NCBI GenBank assembly: GCA_016081115.2
Contig: CM071936.1
Span: forward strand, 90,325,943-90,389,942
Reading direction: 5' to 3'
DNA from: Rehmannia glutinosa
Lineage: Eukaryota > Streptophyta > Magnoliopsida > Lamiales > Orobanchaceae
DNA length: 64,000 bases
The notes beneath the pieces are model-generated. The model saw only the letters and a program-made list of their open reading frames with translations, was not told where the DNA came from and ran no database searches. Numbering within the stretch: the stretch's first letter is position 1; every line of letters begins with the position of its first letter. This document shows positions 10,961-22,690 of the stretch, piece by piece. The translations under genes and the position numbers were made by a program.

Positions 10961-12497
10961 CTAGAGAGGACTCTGAGCTCCATTAACGTTTGCAGGGCCG
11001 GCAATGTGCCTCCGGTTCTGAACATCTCTCTGCATTCCCCACCGCCGGAGATTGAGCTGCAGCTGAGCCGCAGCTGCAAAAAACCTCACGGCTTGAGCCG
11101 GTTTCAATATCTCCACCAGCAGTATGCTGGTTTTCCTTCTCAGAAGATCAGCGCACTCCACCAGAGCCTCCATCGACACGCTTAGCCTATCAACGGCTGA
11201 CTCCATGTTGTGCTCGCCCTGCCTGCGGGCCGTCCCAAGTGCCTTGTCAGTTCCACCATCGATGGAGACACCTATAAGGTTAAAAAAAATTAAGCAAAAC
11301 ATTGAACACGGGTAGGATGTTTCAATTCATTAGGTGAGTGCCACGTGTACAAGTGTATTTGAACACTGGATGAACCGTCGCGGGAAATAGAAGATTCAAA
11401 TTGCTACCATATTAAGAAGGGTTAAAAACTGCCTTCGAGGTTCGGTCAATTACACGTTAAAATTACAAATATACCCTCTAGTGCATTACAAACAACCCTT
11501 TGAGGTGCTTTTGTATTTACATAACAAACACCTGTCAAAAAAGTGCAATTCGTAGTTTTGAAAGATAACTGAACTTTTTTGTAACTAGACCTCATGAGTA
11601 CTTTTTGTATTTAACTCGATTAAGATATATGCATTTGGTTGTATTGGTGGAATCATTACCCTCTCCAGTCCACAATAAGTATCGTTCTAAAAAAAATCAC
11701 ATATATTAAGGAACATGTTAAAATACTCGATATACCCTTAACTAATGTTAGTTGGAAAATTATACATAAATCAATACATTTACTAGATGAATTAACAGGT
11801 ATAATCTATAAGGCTAATTTGAGAAAAATGTTACTTCAGTCTTGAAAATGTCAAAACGACACTTATTCTGAACCGAAGGGAGTAAAAGAAAATGAAATGA
11901 TAATTGCAATGGGGGTTAAGAACACAAGAATCTTGGATTCTTGAAAGATCCTTCAAAGATGACAATGCTAATTATAGTTTTAATCAACACATAATTAATA
12001 TAAACTAAACAAAATTTAAGGTTGTATTAGAAGATCACAATTTAAGCTACTATTACCATGCCCTCTTGAACTCTGTTGAACTCCTCTGTAACTTCTTTTT
12101 CCTCCTCCTTAATCTCCACCATCAACCTGTTAATCCTCTGAGACTGATCTTCAGTCAAGTCCAAAACATTGTTGATAACAAGACGAAATGCCAAACCCGG
12201 CCTAAACCCGCCGATCCAGAGATAAGCTCTCTCAAACGAGCTAAACCAAGTTGGTGTAAGAACAAGAAACACATTTTCTTGAACAACTCTTGTTTTTGCT
12301 TCAAAGTACTGCTTGTAATGAAATACGATTCGATCGATAAGGTCCCTGCACCGTTGCTCGTTTTCGTCGTCTCTGCATTCGATCATTCGGTGGAGGTCTT
12401 GGAGGTAGTTTTCTTGACTGATCAACCATCGCTCGAAAAAGACCTCAAATGTTTGAGCATTGTTGATTGTTTCTGCTAATCTTGTCTGAAGAACCAT
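10961..12497 (-). CDS. DOG1-domain protein (DOG1-like), two exons, apparent 1-base frameshift in exon 2
   Basis: Exon 1 (12497-12057, 147 codons) starts MVLQTRLAETI and carries the N-terminal DOG1-domain pattern: FFERWLISQENYLQDL, then FHYKQYFEAK, a W/F-rich middle (LTPTWFSSFERAYLWIGG) and RINRLMVEIKEEEKEV. A GT donor at 12056 and an AG acceptor at 11272-11273 bound a 785-bp intron. Exon 2 (11271-10961) begins VSPSMVEL, then must change frame near 11233-11236 to reach SAVDRLSVSMEALVECADLLR and VEILKPAQAVRFFAAAAQL, the typical C-terminal half, ending at a TAG at 10961. DOG1-family proteins act in seed dormancy or as TGA-factor-related regulators. No bZIP precedes the domain, so this is the DOG1/DOG1-like type, about 250 residues. 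The frameshift may be a real lesion or a sequence error. Confidence 0.85.
11272..12056 (-). other. Intron of the DOG1-like gene
   Basis: Donor gcatg|gtaata and acceptor ccttatag|gtgtct, with a T-rich tract before the acceptor. The intron is AT-rich and both sides read phase 0, joining ...VQEGM to VSPSMVEL. Confidence 0.7.
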
Positions 12498-12564
12498 TAT
12501 TGAATTACATACTCAAACAAGGTGTTGTTTTTGGTTTTAAGGATCAAGAATCCAAATGTCCTCC

Positions 12565-12573
12565 TTATATAAT
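12565..12573 (-). promoter_or_regulatory. Likely TATA box of the DOG1-like gene
   Basis: On the minus strand the sequence reads attatataagg about 70 bp upstream of the ATG at 12497, a normal plant distance if the leader is short. Confidence 0.5.
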
Positions 12574-12599
12574 ACATCGTGCTTGCTTAGATGTCCGAA

Positions 12600-13043
12600 G
12601 AATTTTTCTTTTTTTTAAAGGGCTCCGAGGCTACTGGGGAAGGGGAAAGGGCAACTGATTTAGGTGACGAAAATGACGGTGGCGGCGAGAGGCGGTGGAG
12701 AGTGAGAATTATTATCATGATCTCAGGTGGGTTTTGGCAGTGAGATGAAGAAGAATGATGGAGGATAAGGGTGTGGACAACAAATGCGCGCGAGGTGTTT
12801 GATGGAAAAAGATGGACTTATTTGTGCTAACCGAGTAGCCGACTCTGAGGAGGGTTTAAGAAAAGGGGGAAATTTTGATATATTTAGTCAATTTTTTTAT
12901 TTTGTTTTCTGGAAGAAAAAAGTTATAGGAAACATCTTTTCTATCCTAAATAAATGACGAAGTGCCTTTACTTGGTGGATCACATCTTTGATTCCACCAC
13001 GTTGTCTCTCTCCTATCTTCATATTTAAGTAAATGAGAAAAAA
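12600..13043. other. Upstream region of the DOG1-like gene
   Basis: Contains G-rich and A-rich stretches; no further gene. It is the presumed 5' flanking region; no regulatory site can be named with confidence. Confidence 0.35.
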
Positions 13044-13265
13044 CAGTGAAGAACAAGGATATATATCGTCAAAATAAAAAATAGTGAAGAATAAGGATAT
13101 TTTATTATATCGTGAAAATAAAAACCAGCGAAGAACAAGGATGTTTCACAATATATATCATAAAAATAAAAATTAGTGAAGAAAAAGAATGTTACACAAC
13201 ATATCATGAAAATAAAAACAGTGAAGAAGTATTTCGTGAAAAGAAATAGAAAAAAAAAGTAAAAA
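13044..13265. repeat. Degenerate tandem repeat, period about 38-48 bp, five copies
   Basis: The phrase agtgaagaacaagga with variants recurs at about 13044, 13082, 13126, 13174 and 13219, each followed by an AT run and tgaaaataaaaa. A Phe-rich antisense reading frame across it is only a result of this composition. Confidence 0.65.
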
Positions 13266-13772
13266 AGGATGTTACACAATAGTGGAAATGGGTCAAATTG
13301 GCCATTTCCAAATTGTAAAGATTAAAAATAGCCAACTTTTTCAAACACATCTTTTTAAGCCATTTTGGGGTGTGAAACGACATTTATATCCTTTAAGTAT
13401 ATTACATTACATTAGGCCATATATCTCTCTTTCTCTCTCTCAGTTTTGGTTCAAAGACATAAACTATTCCGGCGAATTTCCGGCGACCCATTTTTCGATC
13501 GGAATCTCGAAATAATGTAAGCATTTTGTTCTCTAGCTCACCCTTTATTCATTTCAGTATCTTATATAGTTTGAGGTTGGGTGTACAATAGATTTGAAAA
13601 CCATAGACATGAAAAAAACCAGTTCGAAATAAGCTCGAACAACAGCCTGCAAATGTAACTTGACATCTGACTCGAAGTCGAGTTACATCTGACTCGAAGT
13701 CGAGTTACATCTGATTCGAGTTACATGTTCAGGTTTGAATTTTGTTTTTTTGTCTGTTGTTGTTAGTTTCAG

Positions 13773-14245
13773 ATGGAGGATGATAAAGTGATAATTGTCC
13801 ATAGTGATTCTTGGGATGGTAGTTTCTATAGGAATGGTGAAGAAGTACTCGTTTTTACGTCGTTGTTGATAATATCATATAGTGGGTTTGTGGATATTGT
13901 TCATAACGTTGTAAAAGGTGGTCGGCATTTGTGTGAATACAAATTACACTGTTTAATGCCAACTAGGGGTGGTTCTGAGTTTAAGTCTTTGATTATGTGT
14001 GAACGGGATCTTCGACGAGTAGCTGAGATTTTCAAAGATCCCCGAATATTTGTGACCTTGCAAATCATGGGATGATGGGGACTTCTTACACCGAAAATAG
14101 CAATGCACATGGTTTTATGAACCTCATGGTTGCGCAATCGTATTCATATGGTATCGGCAGTCAATTCATGCCCTTAAATCCATATAATTCTCACTACGAC
14201 ATGAATTATATACATGGGCAAGGTCCCGACCAAGTGAAGGAATAG
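13773..14245 (+). pseudogene. MULE transposase N-terminal fragment
   Basis: The ATG at 13773 follows a splice-acceptor-like ttgttagtttcag. The reading MEDDKVIIVHSDSWDG then YRNGEEVLVF, YKLHCLMPTRGG and RDLRRVAEIFKDPRIFVTL follows the layout of the N-terminal domain of plant Mutator-like transposases (query strand, Y-D-L-x-C block, and a final V-F-V-T-L). A stop at 14073 is bypassed by a frame change and coding-like sequence runs to about 14245. No DNA-binding or catalytic DDE part follows, so this is a remnant. Confidence 0.6.
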
Positions 14246-14336
14246 CCTCAAATGCCCATAGTTGTATCAAACAAAAAACAAATAAGTAATGAACTCGATT
14301 ACAATATGAAATACTCGTGTTAAAAGTGATACGTGT

Positions 14337-15138
14337 TTAAATTATATATACTTGTATATGATAGAAGTAGGCATAGATGTGGAACTGGACTGGTCTCACA
14401 GAATCATCAGGGGCTCGGATCCCAGTATCCAGGTAATAGAGGAGACGCACATACACGTAGGAGCCCCATGGGAATGCCCTAAACCCCAGGGCATCCTCAA
14501 CCAAAGTCCACGACCATAATGGGACGGTACCCTGTGGATCGAGAGCGAACAGATACTTCGTGATGAACAAGATATACGCTATCTTCAGATTATCCTTTGG
14601 TCGCGCTCTGAAATGACCCGCGATGAAAAGCGACAATATCTTCGTCGATATCAAGGACTCCCCGTCGAAATACTGACGGTATACTCCTCATGCCGGAGGG
14701 ATATGCTGTGAGGAGCATGGGTCAATTGCCGAGGGGCCAAAGCGTAGCCCCGTAACCATCACAAACTCTCATCGGCCTAATTTGAGGTTCCGCCCACCAA
14801 CGCGGAACCACAAGTCGCCCGTCTCAGATCCCTCCACCAAGATCTGTCTACCGAGCAATCGAAGCATACCCTTTGAGGTCATGTATGCATCCGAGTTGAA
14901 GTCCAGAAACGCCTCAAACAGCCCATTCCTAAACTCATCTAAATTGCCCGACTCTGTCAGCTCCTTCTTGATATCCCCTATCAAGTGGCACTTGGTATAC
15001 AAATTCAGTTTTCCTATCCAATTGTGTGCAGAACCCCATTTTCATTGCCAATTCTGTCAAAAAAACACCAAGATTGAGTGTACTGCTTGCTAACAGGTAA
15101 CTCGAAATCGAGTTACATGTGACTCGAAATCGAGTCAC
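14337..15138 (-). pseudogene. DUF1985 (Ulp1-protease-associated) fragment of a MULE
   Basis: Read on the minus strand, the reading frames carry LWFRVGGRNLKLGR, then in other frames VTGLRFGPS, YFDGESL, NLKIAYILFITKYLF and AFPWGSYVY. These are the conserved blocks of the plant DUF1985 domain found N-terminal to Ulp1-like proteases carried by MULEs (Kaonashi type). Two or more frameshifts are present. It lies tail-to-tail with the transposase fragment at 13773-14245, so both probably come from one deleted element. Confidence 0.65.
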
Positions 15139-15215
15139 CTTAAAAGTGACTTGATTTCAAGTCAGATGTAACTCGCACAAGTAGCATTTTAAACCTGTAA
15201 CTCGAAGTTACAGGT
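15095..15215. repeat. Palindromic ACTCGAAATCGAGT repeat cluster
   Basis: Short palindromes of the type taactcgaaatcgagttac recur at 15095-15215. A matching cluster (gactcgaagtcgagttacat, two full copies and a partial) lies at about 13670-13730. The two clusters flank the MULE coding remnants on both sides. Confidence 0.6.
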
Positions 15216-15465
15216 CAATCCAAAAATTGGATTGCGAGTTTCTAGATGTCGAAAACCGTGGAACTGGGCCAATCGACGGTTAAAATTGACAACTTTTTCC
15301 AGGGTAAAATTATGCTAGAAGAAATGTGAAATGTTTATTGTGATGTTTTATATTCGCCACCGAATGAGACACATTTTAAAACAAATACTGTAAACGAACT
15401 ATATGGACTTTGATTCCTCATACTCTAAGAGAATATGTAGACAACTTAATATTATTATGAATGTT
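15216..15465. other. Intergenic DNA, nothing recognised
   Basis: Contains a stretch (gttaaaattgacaacttttt) like one near 13318, possibly the right edge of the deleted MULE; otherwise nothing. Confidence 0.3.
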
Positions 15466-15865
15466 AGGGTGTTTGGCTAAGTTTATAAGCTCTTAAAAAC
15501 AGCTTATAAGATGTTTAAGAGCTTATAGGCTCTTAAAATGTATTTGGTAATTTTTTTCCAAAAAAGCTTATAAGCTCTAAAAAAAAGCTGTCAGATAGCT
15601 TATAAGCTCCTAAAAAAGAATACCTCCACCCCAATTTTTTTTAAAAGAGCTTATAAGCTCCTTATTTTAAACATTCAAAAGACAAGAATATACTTAATAA
15701 TTTTATAAGATATAAAAACAGCTTATAAGCTCAACTATCTTATTTTATCCAAATATTCTAACAGCTTATTTTTAAAATAAGATCTAACATCTTATAAGCT
15801 CCTAAAACAACTTATCAGATGTAGGAGCTTATAAGATGTTTTAAATAAGCTTAGCCAAACACCCT
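15466..15865. mobile_element. MITE with AGGGTGTTTGGCTAAG terminal inverted repeats (400 bp)
   Basis: The left end is agggtgtttggctaag and the right end its exact inverse cttagccaaacaccct. The interior is AT-rich and filled with repeated cttataagctc palindromes. The termini resemble hAT-type MITEs, but I could not find a clear 8-bp target duplication, so the superfamily is open. Confidence 0.8.
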
Positions 15866-16540
15866 CTAAGTCCTTTCTTGCTTTTTCATTTTTTCTTTTT
15901 TGATAACTGAAATTGATAAATTATTTTTTGAAAAAATCAAATAATTATATAAAAAAAAACGTTTCTTCCATGGTTTCGATTCGAACCAAAACCGTGAGAC
16001 AACAATTCTGGTTCCAGAACTTTGGCCACCCTCTCTCTTACTGTGAGGAGGGGCTGAAGTAAATCTTAACTAAAACTAAGCTTACAGCTTCTCAAAGAGA
16101 CAGAGATGGAGAAATTTGTCCTTTGGTTGTCTTGACTTTTGAGTATTTCTCCAAGGTATATCGTTTTCTTTTTACTTTTTCCTTATTTAATAAGGAAGTC
16201 CCGGAAATATTGAACTCTGCCTGACTGACTGGCTGCCTCCGAGTTTTGCAGTAGGAGCAGTATGACATAATCTCTGACACCGGCTCGCGCAAATGCGGTG
16301 GCAATATAATGTCATATATTATGCTTCACGAGGTTACGCTTTTCAATATGTTTTTTTTCCCAGGATTTACTCAATTTAAAATTCGCTTTTTTTTGTGAGT
16401 ACAATGGGCGAATTTTGGGAGGAGACATACGCACTCGTATGAGATCGAACTTAAGTCATTCACCCTTACAATACACGTCTCAACCACTGGAGCACAAGGT
16501 TGATCCCAAAATTCGCTTTTATTAGATAAATATGTACAAT
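15866..16540. other. Intergenic DNA without recognised gene
   Basis: Between the MITE and the CACTA element. A segment near 16420-16510 (gagatcgaacttaagtc) has a tRNA-B-box-like look but no cloverleaf. Confidence 0.4.
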
Positions 16541-16617
16541 CACTACAACATAAATGATATTAGCTAACACCCAAAAAATATTACCCAATGGCCATAAAAT
16601 GTTACTATAGAGAATAA

Positions 16618-17211
16618 GGGCTTCTCCAACAGCATAGGCACTAGGCAAAATGGCGTTGAACGCCATTTCTATCCTCCAGCACTGCGCTATTCTTGGCGCT
16701 ACTTTGGCGTTTGCTACAGTGCAGCGCCAAAAATGGCGATGTACTGTAGCTGCGCTATTTTTTTTATTGGATTTTTTATTTAATTTATTTTGGGTTTATT
16801 TAACTTTAAATATTATTATTATTATTATTATTATTATATTTCAGTTGATCTAATGAAAATCATACTAAAATTAATTTAATAATATGTGATAATTTTAAAA
16901 TAATATAATATGTAATTTTATCAATTGTTATTTCAATTTTGCATTAATTTCATTAAATTTGACATTTTTTAATTTGTTTTAATTTTAAAAAATAAAAATT
17001 TAATAAATATTATATTAAATAAAATTATGTATATAATATTTTTATCAATTATAATGTAATAAAAATCAATATAAATGATAAAAGAATGAATCTTATATAA
17101 TATTCTTTTTTAGTGCATAGAGTAGTGCAAACTGCTGGAGATGAAACACAGATTTTGCACTAAAGTAGTGCAAATTCTGCATCAAAGTAGTGCAGACTAC
17201 TGGAGATGGTT
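16618..17211. mobile_element. Tourist/PIF-Harbinger-like MITE nested in the CACTA element (594 bp, TSD TAA)
   Basis: The left end gggcttctccaacagcat matches the inverse of the right end (ctactggagatggtt) imperfectly across TCTCCA and a following CACTA-like stretch. It is flanked by TAA at 16615-16617 and 17212-17214, the preferred target of PIF/Harbinger elements. The interior is AT-rich with an (ATT)n run at about 16811-16836 and paired gtagtgcaaa motifs. Confidence 0.7.
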
Positions 17212-18644
17212 TAAATAACACTTTTATGGTGCTGCATTTGCACATGCTACCTATAGTCTAAGATATCACTTTTATTAGCTTCTAGTGACACTTTTTCTAA
17301 GTGTTATATTAAGTTCTCTATTGGTAACACTTTGAAACAATATTTCTAAAGTGTTACATCTGAATATTATGTAACACTTAAAAAAAATACTTCTACAGTG
17401 TTAGATATGAATTTTATGTAAGACTTTTTTTGTAGCACTTTGTAGAAATATTATTTTTTGCCACCAAGTAGATTCGAACCCAAGACCTATTTGTGTGGAA
17501 GTGACAATTTGCCACTAAGCTAAGTTGATTCTTATTACAACTTTTGCTTTGTTTTATACATACACATACATACATATATATATATATATAGGATCATATG
17601 TGGCAAGGACCTTACCATGTGGCAGTGTGGACAAATCTAAGCCGTTATCATGTTTAATCCTAAGGCCAGATTTTTTTTGAATTTTTTTTTTATGAACTCA
17701 GCCCATTTAAGGGCAAAATAGACAAATTGTACACAATAGGACACGGATGATTTTGGTAACCTCCCCACAATTCCCCCTTTTTAGGGATTTCAATTAATCC
17801 TCCTCCTGCCTTTTTCACCCAAAATAAAAAAAGGCCCTTCTTCTTCGCCTCTTCCTTATTTCTCTTCCCCACTCACGCAGGCGCAGAATGTTTCATTCTC
17901 TGTAAATTTCGAGCGCCCGTGACACTATTTTGTTTGGCCGAATTCTCTCGATATCAAAACTCCAAGAACGCGTCAGTAACATCGTTGAAGGTAAGCCCCA
18001 TGTTCAAATTTCCAATTCTTGTTTTGTAGATTCTTGTGGAAAAGGTTTTTCCCCAATTTTTTAGTCGTTTTTTTTTGCCATTCAAGATGATTATTTCTGA
18101 GTTTTTTCATTTCGTTGCCCTAGGTGAAGGTCAATTTTTTTATTATTATTTTGAAATTCCTAGGGTTTTGCTACTCGATTTTTACAGACCCTCATTTTTA
18201 GTTGGTTATGTGGAATTATATCCTTGACTGCAATGAGTTAGATTTATTATAATTTTTTTTGGTACAAAATTATGAAAAAACGATGTATATTTAGATAATG
18301 AATTGTGTAATGATTTATGTTATTGAAATTGTGCCTTTGATTCCTAATTTGGTGTAAATTTACGTAAGCATGATACATCTCTTAGTTATTCTGGTATATA
18401 GCTAAATCCTTTTTGTGTAATTTTTGCCCAATGACTGAAATAGGAAAAAAAAAAGGAAGTTGGATATATACACGTAATGTTCCATGAAATCCATGATGAT
18501 AAATAATATTAAATTCATTTTTAGATGTGATGTAAATTTCTTACAGTTTGGTATACAGATAATTAATGAATGTGGTAATATTAGTAGTGTTGTTGTATGT
18601 GTCTTAGACTCTAATTGTTATAGTTGTTTTTGTACGATATGCAG

Positions 18645-19632
18645 TTATACTTTGTTCACCTGCACAAGATTTGTTAGATGAAAGGAGGTTGGCGTTGTTT
18701 TCGGAAGCTTTTGATTTGGAGGTTGTGGACCCAACTGCGGCGAATTTGCAGGCCATTGAGATGGTATAACCTTGTGGCATATATATGTTTTTTCTGTTGT
18801 TCGCTAGGTAATTTTTAACGAGTATACAATTGTTGAATGTTTTCCAGTTCTTCTTCCCTATTATAAATGGATGGCACATTTTCGTGATATGTGTCAACAC
18901 AAAGAAGAAGTATTGTCACATTTTGGACAACTCTTCAGATGGTGGCATGAGTTGTAGCAAGTATGCACGGATGCCGGAGAAACTGGTAAAATAACGCACA
19001 TTTTTTTGTGTATTTTTTTGTATTATTAAAACGTGGAGAATGGACTGATGATAAATTACCAGTGAGTTTGTATACAAGTAGAAAATACTTGGTATATAGT
19101 TAGTTCTGTTTTGTTTTTTTAATTGTGTATGTTAATTTGATGAAAACATAGCTATGGAATGGTATACATTTAGGTTTCGTTTGGTATACAATTAGTTTTT
19201 ATATAACATACAATACACTTGCTGGAGCCTTTTTTCTCCTTTTGGCTTACTAGTTTGATAGTAACATTTCTTTTTTTGTGATGGCATTTTTTGTTTTCAT
19301 ATTTTTTTTTGTAGTTGGATCTGTTCTCTCGATATCTCCAAGCACGTGGGTGCTACCAGTCAGCGCGTAATGTTGAAAAATGTCACCTAACAAGACTCGC
19401 CATGTCGTGGAAGGGGAGCAAAACACGATCGATCGCGTGGGTCTATGTCATGCGTCATATGGAGACCTACATGGGGGAGCATTGAAGAAATGGGTATGGA
19501 TTTGACAAGGCCGATGCTGCGGAGTTCGCACGATTGAGGACTCTATATTGCCATGCAATTCTGATTCACGACTTGAACCAAGAGAAAGGCAGGGTGCTTG
19601 GGTTGGTCAAAAAATTTGTTAGTGGCAAGTAG
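18645..19632 (+). pseudogene. Ulp1-like (C48 family) cysteine protease pseudogene in the MULE
   Basis: Three exon-like pieces are bounded by AG/GT: 18645-18763 (DERRLALFSEAFD), 18848-18985 (PIINGWHIFVICVNTKKK, then HILDNSSDGG) and 19315-19632 (LDLFSRYLQARG, then VYVMRHMETYMGE). The order matches the catalytic domain of plant MULE-borne Ulp1 proteases, which cleave SUMO-like linkages when active. The conserved D-C-G before VYVMRHMETY is lost: the expected Cys codon TGC reads CGC and the frame shifts by one. A stop follows MGEH, and the reading resumes in frame to a TAG at 19630. It is therefore catalytically dead. Confidence 0.7.
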
Positions 19633-19639
19633 TTGGTTA

Positions 19640-21580
19640 TCGATTGAGGGGTTCGTTTTGTTAGATGCAGTGTCTAAGTACATTTTAATTATTATATTAG
19701 ACTAGAATATATTTTTCCCGTGCATTTCTGACAACATTTGGGTTACTTATTTTCAGAACAATCTTAAGCAAACATGTTTTCTATTTTGTGATCGGTCAGT
19801 TTTTTTATGCCATATGGTTAGTGTATAAACAACACACATTTTAAAGATTTTGGTGATATGTTTATTATTGTTTTGGTATACACATGCTCATCATGTAGTC
19901 TTTTTTGTTATTAAGTTGAAGGTGTTAACGAATCGTGTATGCCTAATTTATAAGCATTTGGTGTTGAAGTAGTGTAATTATTATTACTTTTGGAAGTCAT
20001 TGTAATCCTTTGAACATTTAAAAGTCAATTTTATATTATAACGTACAATCAAGGTTGACATGGTATACATTTAGCAAGATATCGGAAGACGTATATTTTT
20101 TGAAAATGAGAACGGTACTAAGATACCATAGTACAAAAGGGTAGTAGAAATTTGGCGCATATTTTACTGGTAACGTTGTGTATTATCTACAGTTAGCAGT
20201 CACGCAGATAGCAATTATAATATCAAAGCATTTATGTTATAGGTCATTTTTTTTTATTAATTATGTCATATGGGACTCAAAAATGATGCACATTTAGAAT
20301 ATAAATGAGATTCAATTATACTATAAATGACGTGCATATAACATAAGTCAAAAATTTGATAACAGTTTTCGCAGGGTACACAATTTGAATTTTTTATAAC
20401 ATATGTGTGTGGCGCACTTCGAATTTTTTTATAGCATATGCACCGTTCATCGTGTATTCTAGTATGTAGTGGGCATTGCACCCACAACTGTTTGACACTC
20501 TTGTTCGTTGTTTTGTGTGAGAATTACTCCCCTCGACACCAACCACATACGACGTTTGTTTGTAGCCTTCCCTGTTACAAACAATATATTGCAGACGGAT
20601 CTCTTTGTTCTTAAATTTCCTTGGACGTGCTTATTCGTATGTCAAAGCCGCATAGTTTACCATATTCCTATAAAACTCCACACCCTTGTCCAAACTCCCA
20701 AAGTACATGCCTACACGTGGTATTTTATCTTGTTCTACTTGTATCCAATATTTGGCAGAGCCGGGTGATATTACCAGCGCCTCGTATTTTCGACGTGTTG
20801 GATTATTTCATCACTAGCATCCGCAAAGTTTTGTACACCAAATAAGTGAAATGTATACACAAAATAATTTTCAAAATATACAATAGTTTCAATATTTATC
20901 GTACATTATTTTAAATAAAAATCTAACAATGTACTCATCGTGTTTATATTTATCATCGTATATCAAGGCCATGTATACCAAAATAAGATTTTATGATAAT
21001 GTAATGGAATTATTTGTACACCATTTTTTTCCGATTGTAAACCACCAAAGTATTCATATATATACACCACAATATACTCCTAATATACAATATTTTCGAT
21101 ATTTGTATACCACTCTAAGTATAATATCTAGTATCAAATAAACATCCAAAACGCCATATCACATATTAAATTAACACAAAAATATACATATCTATACACG
21201 AACTTGCTTTCCAGTGCAATAATATTGCAACATTTGTACACCTAAATTTACCCATAAAAAGGTTCAACATCACCCGTGCCATCCAATACCACATATTGCA
21301 TGCTTATATAGGGCACAATATTATAGATATGCGTACACGAATCTCATATATACTGTGTACAATTCTGTATATTTCTATACACTAAGATAAACCTCATTTG
21401 TGATTCCATATTTTCTAATAAAAACATGGACAGGATGAATAAAGATAATCTATAATTTTTCGAAACATAAATACACATACCAGAAAAAAACGCCCCTGAA
21501 ACCCAGCTTTCATCAGGATTGTCCACCAACATTTCATCTTGTTGTGATCCAGTCACTCATCGCCTATGTCGTATAGTTTA
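19640..21580. other. Right half of the nested MULE, no supported gene
   Basis: AT-rich, with many gtatac/tgtatac words scattered across 19800-21400. Short frames here have no recognisable motifs. A leader-like minus-strand start (MTGSQQDEMLVDNPDES) lies at 21556 but leads nowhere I can support. Confidence 0.35.
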
Positions 21581-22008
21581 TTTGCCATTTAAATTTTGGG
21601 GATATGGTGTTTTTCTATGGGTTTTGGTGGATATTCTCTTTCTTGCTGCTGTTTTTTCGTGAATGCAGATTGAAGAAGATGACAGATTACGTTATTTTTG
21701 CACATAATCAAACATTTTCTGTTATGGAAAGATTGCAATCAATATATCCCTTGATTTTAGGTGATTAATTATGGTATTTTTTTGAGGGAATTTAATTATG
21801 GTATTTGTTTTTAGGTGATTAATTATGGTATTTGTCTACTCATTTTTTGTAGATTACCGAATTGTCCTTTTAGCATTAAAAATAAATATAAAATGGTGTA
21901 TTTTAGATCTAATCTGAACCATTGATTGTTTAGGATGGAGGGATGAGATCTGTCCACACTGCCACATGGTAAGAGGCTGGCACATGAGATCCCATCCCTA
22001 TATATATA

Positions 22009-22690
22009 TTAAAATTGTATAAAATTTTTATTATATGTATATATAATATATTTTATATAATAAAGATTATATTATATAATATATGTATTAAATTATATTA
22101 TACACTGTATATATCAAATTTTATATTATATAGTATATAGTTTGAAAATCATATTATGTTATATATTAAAGGACACAAAAATTAAAAATAAAAAAATATA
22201 TCAAATGAATTTATCGATCGATCAATATTCACGGTAGAAAATAAAAATATATAAATATATAAAATTAACTTACCAATGATAAAAAAAGTTTTAACACTAA
22301 AAAATTAAATAATAAATAAATAATAAAAAAATAATTTATCGACGGAAAAATTCCTAAGTAATTACCGACAACATCAATTTCATTAGTAATTTTTTTTCTA
22401 AAAAATAAAGAAAAAGGTTAACATTGAAATAGGTCTCCGTTAGTAAAAATTAAAAAAAAAATAAATAATAATAATAAAATATATATATGCGCATTTTCCG
22501 TCGGTATTACGACGGAATTAATTACCTCCGTAAAAAATAAAAAAATAAAAGCAAAGCTAAAATACTTTATAAAAAGAAAACAAAAATTTAGTAAAAAAAA
22601 ACAGAGTACATGATGTCTACAATTTTTAAGTTTGGTGATTTTTTTTTTGTCTTCATCTATTTTGTGACATCAATTAATTAAATAAATCGT
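22009..22690. other. AT-rich interior of the CACTA element
   Basis: No gene. Around 22330-22530 there are accgac/ccgtcgg-type words (tccgtcggtattacgacgg) that look like the edge of a further small element, but I could not define ends. Confidence 0.35.

Larger units (their letters stand above)
17591..21999. mobile_element. MULE (about 4.4 kb) nested in the CACTA element, carrying an Ulp1-like gene
   Basis: Long inverted repeats share ttaccatgtggcagtgtgg exactly, with related flanking bases (left ggatcatatgtggcaa, right in inverse gggatctcatgtgcca). A 9-bp duplication atatatata flanks both sides, but it is low complexity and weak evidence alone. The only recognisable coding content is the broken Ulp1-like gene at 18645-19632. 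The rest (19640-21980) is AT-rich with many gtatac words and no clear transposase. Confidence 0.7.

Noticed and set aside
12066..12479. 137-codon plus-strand open frame
   Set aside because: Antisense to exon 1 of the DOG1-like gene, which has clear family motifs.
13025..13279. Phe/Tyr-rich minus-strand frame resembling a membrane protein
   Set aside because: Produced by the AT-rich tandem repeat at 13044-13265.
17460..17530. tRNA-like gattcgaacccaagacc segment
   Set aside because: Has a B-box-like core but no matching acceptor, D or anticodon arms; part of the CACTA interior.
17582..22008. atatatata as proof of the MULE insertion
   Set aside because: The 9-bp match is real but both flanks are TA-rich, so it is not used as evidence on its own; the call rests on the long inverted repeats.
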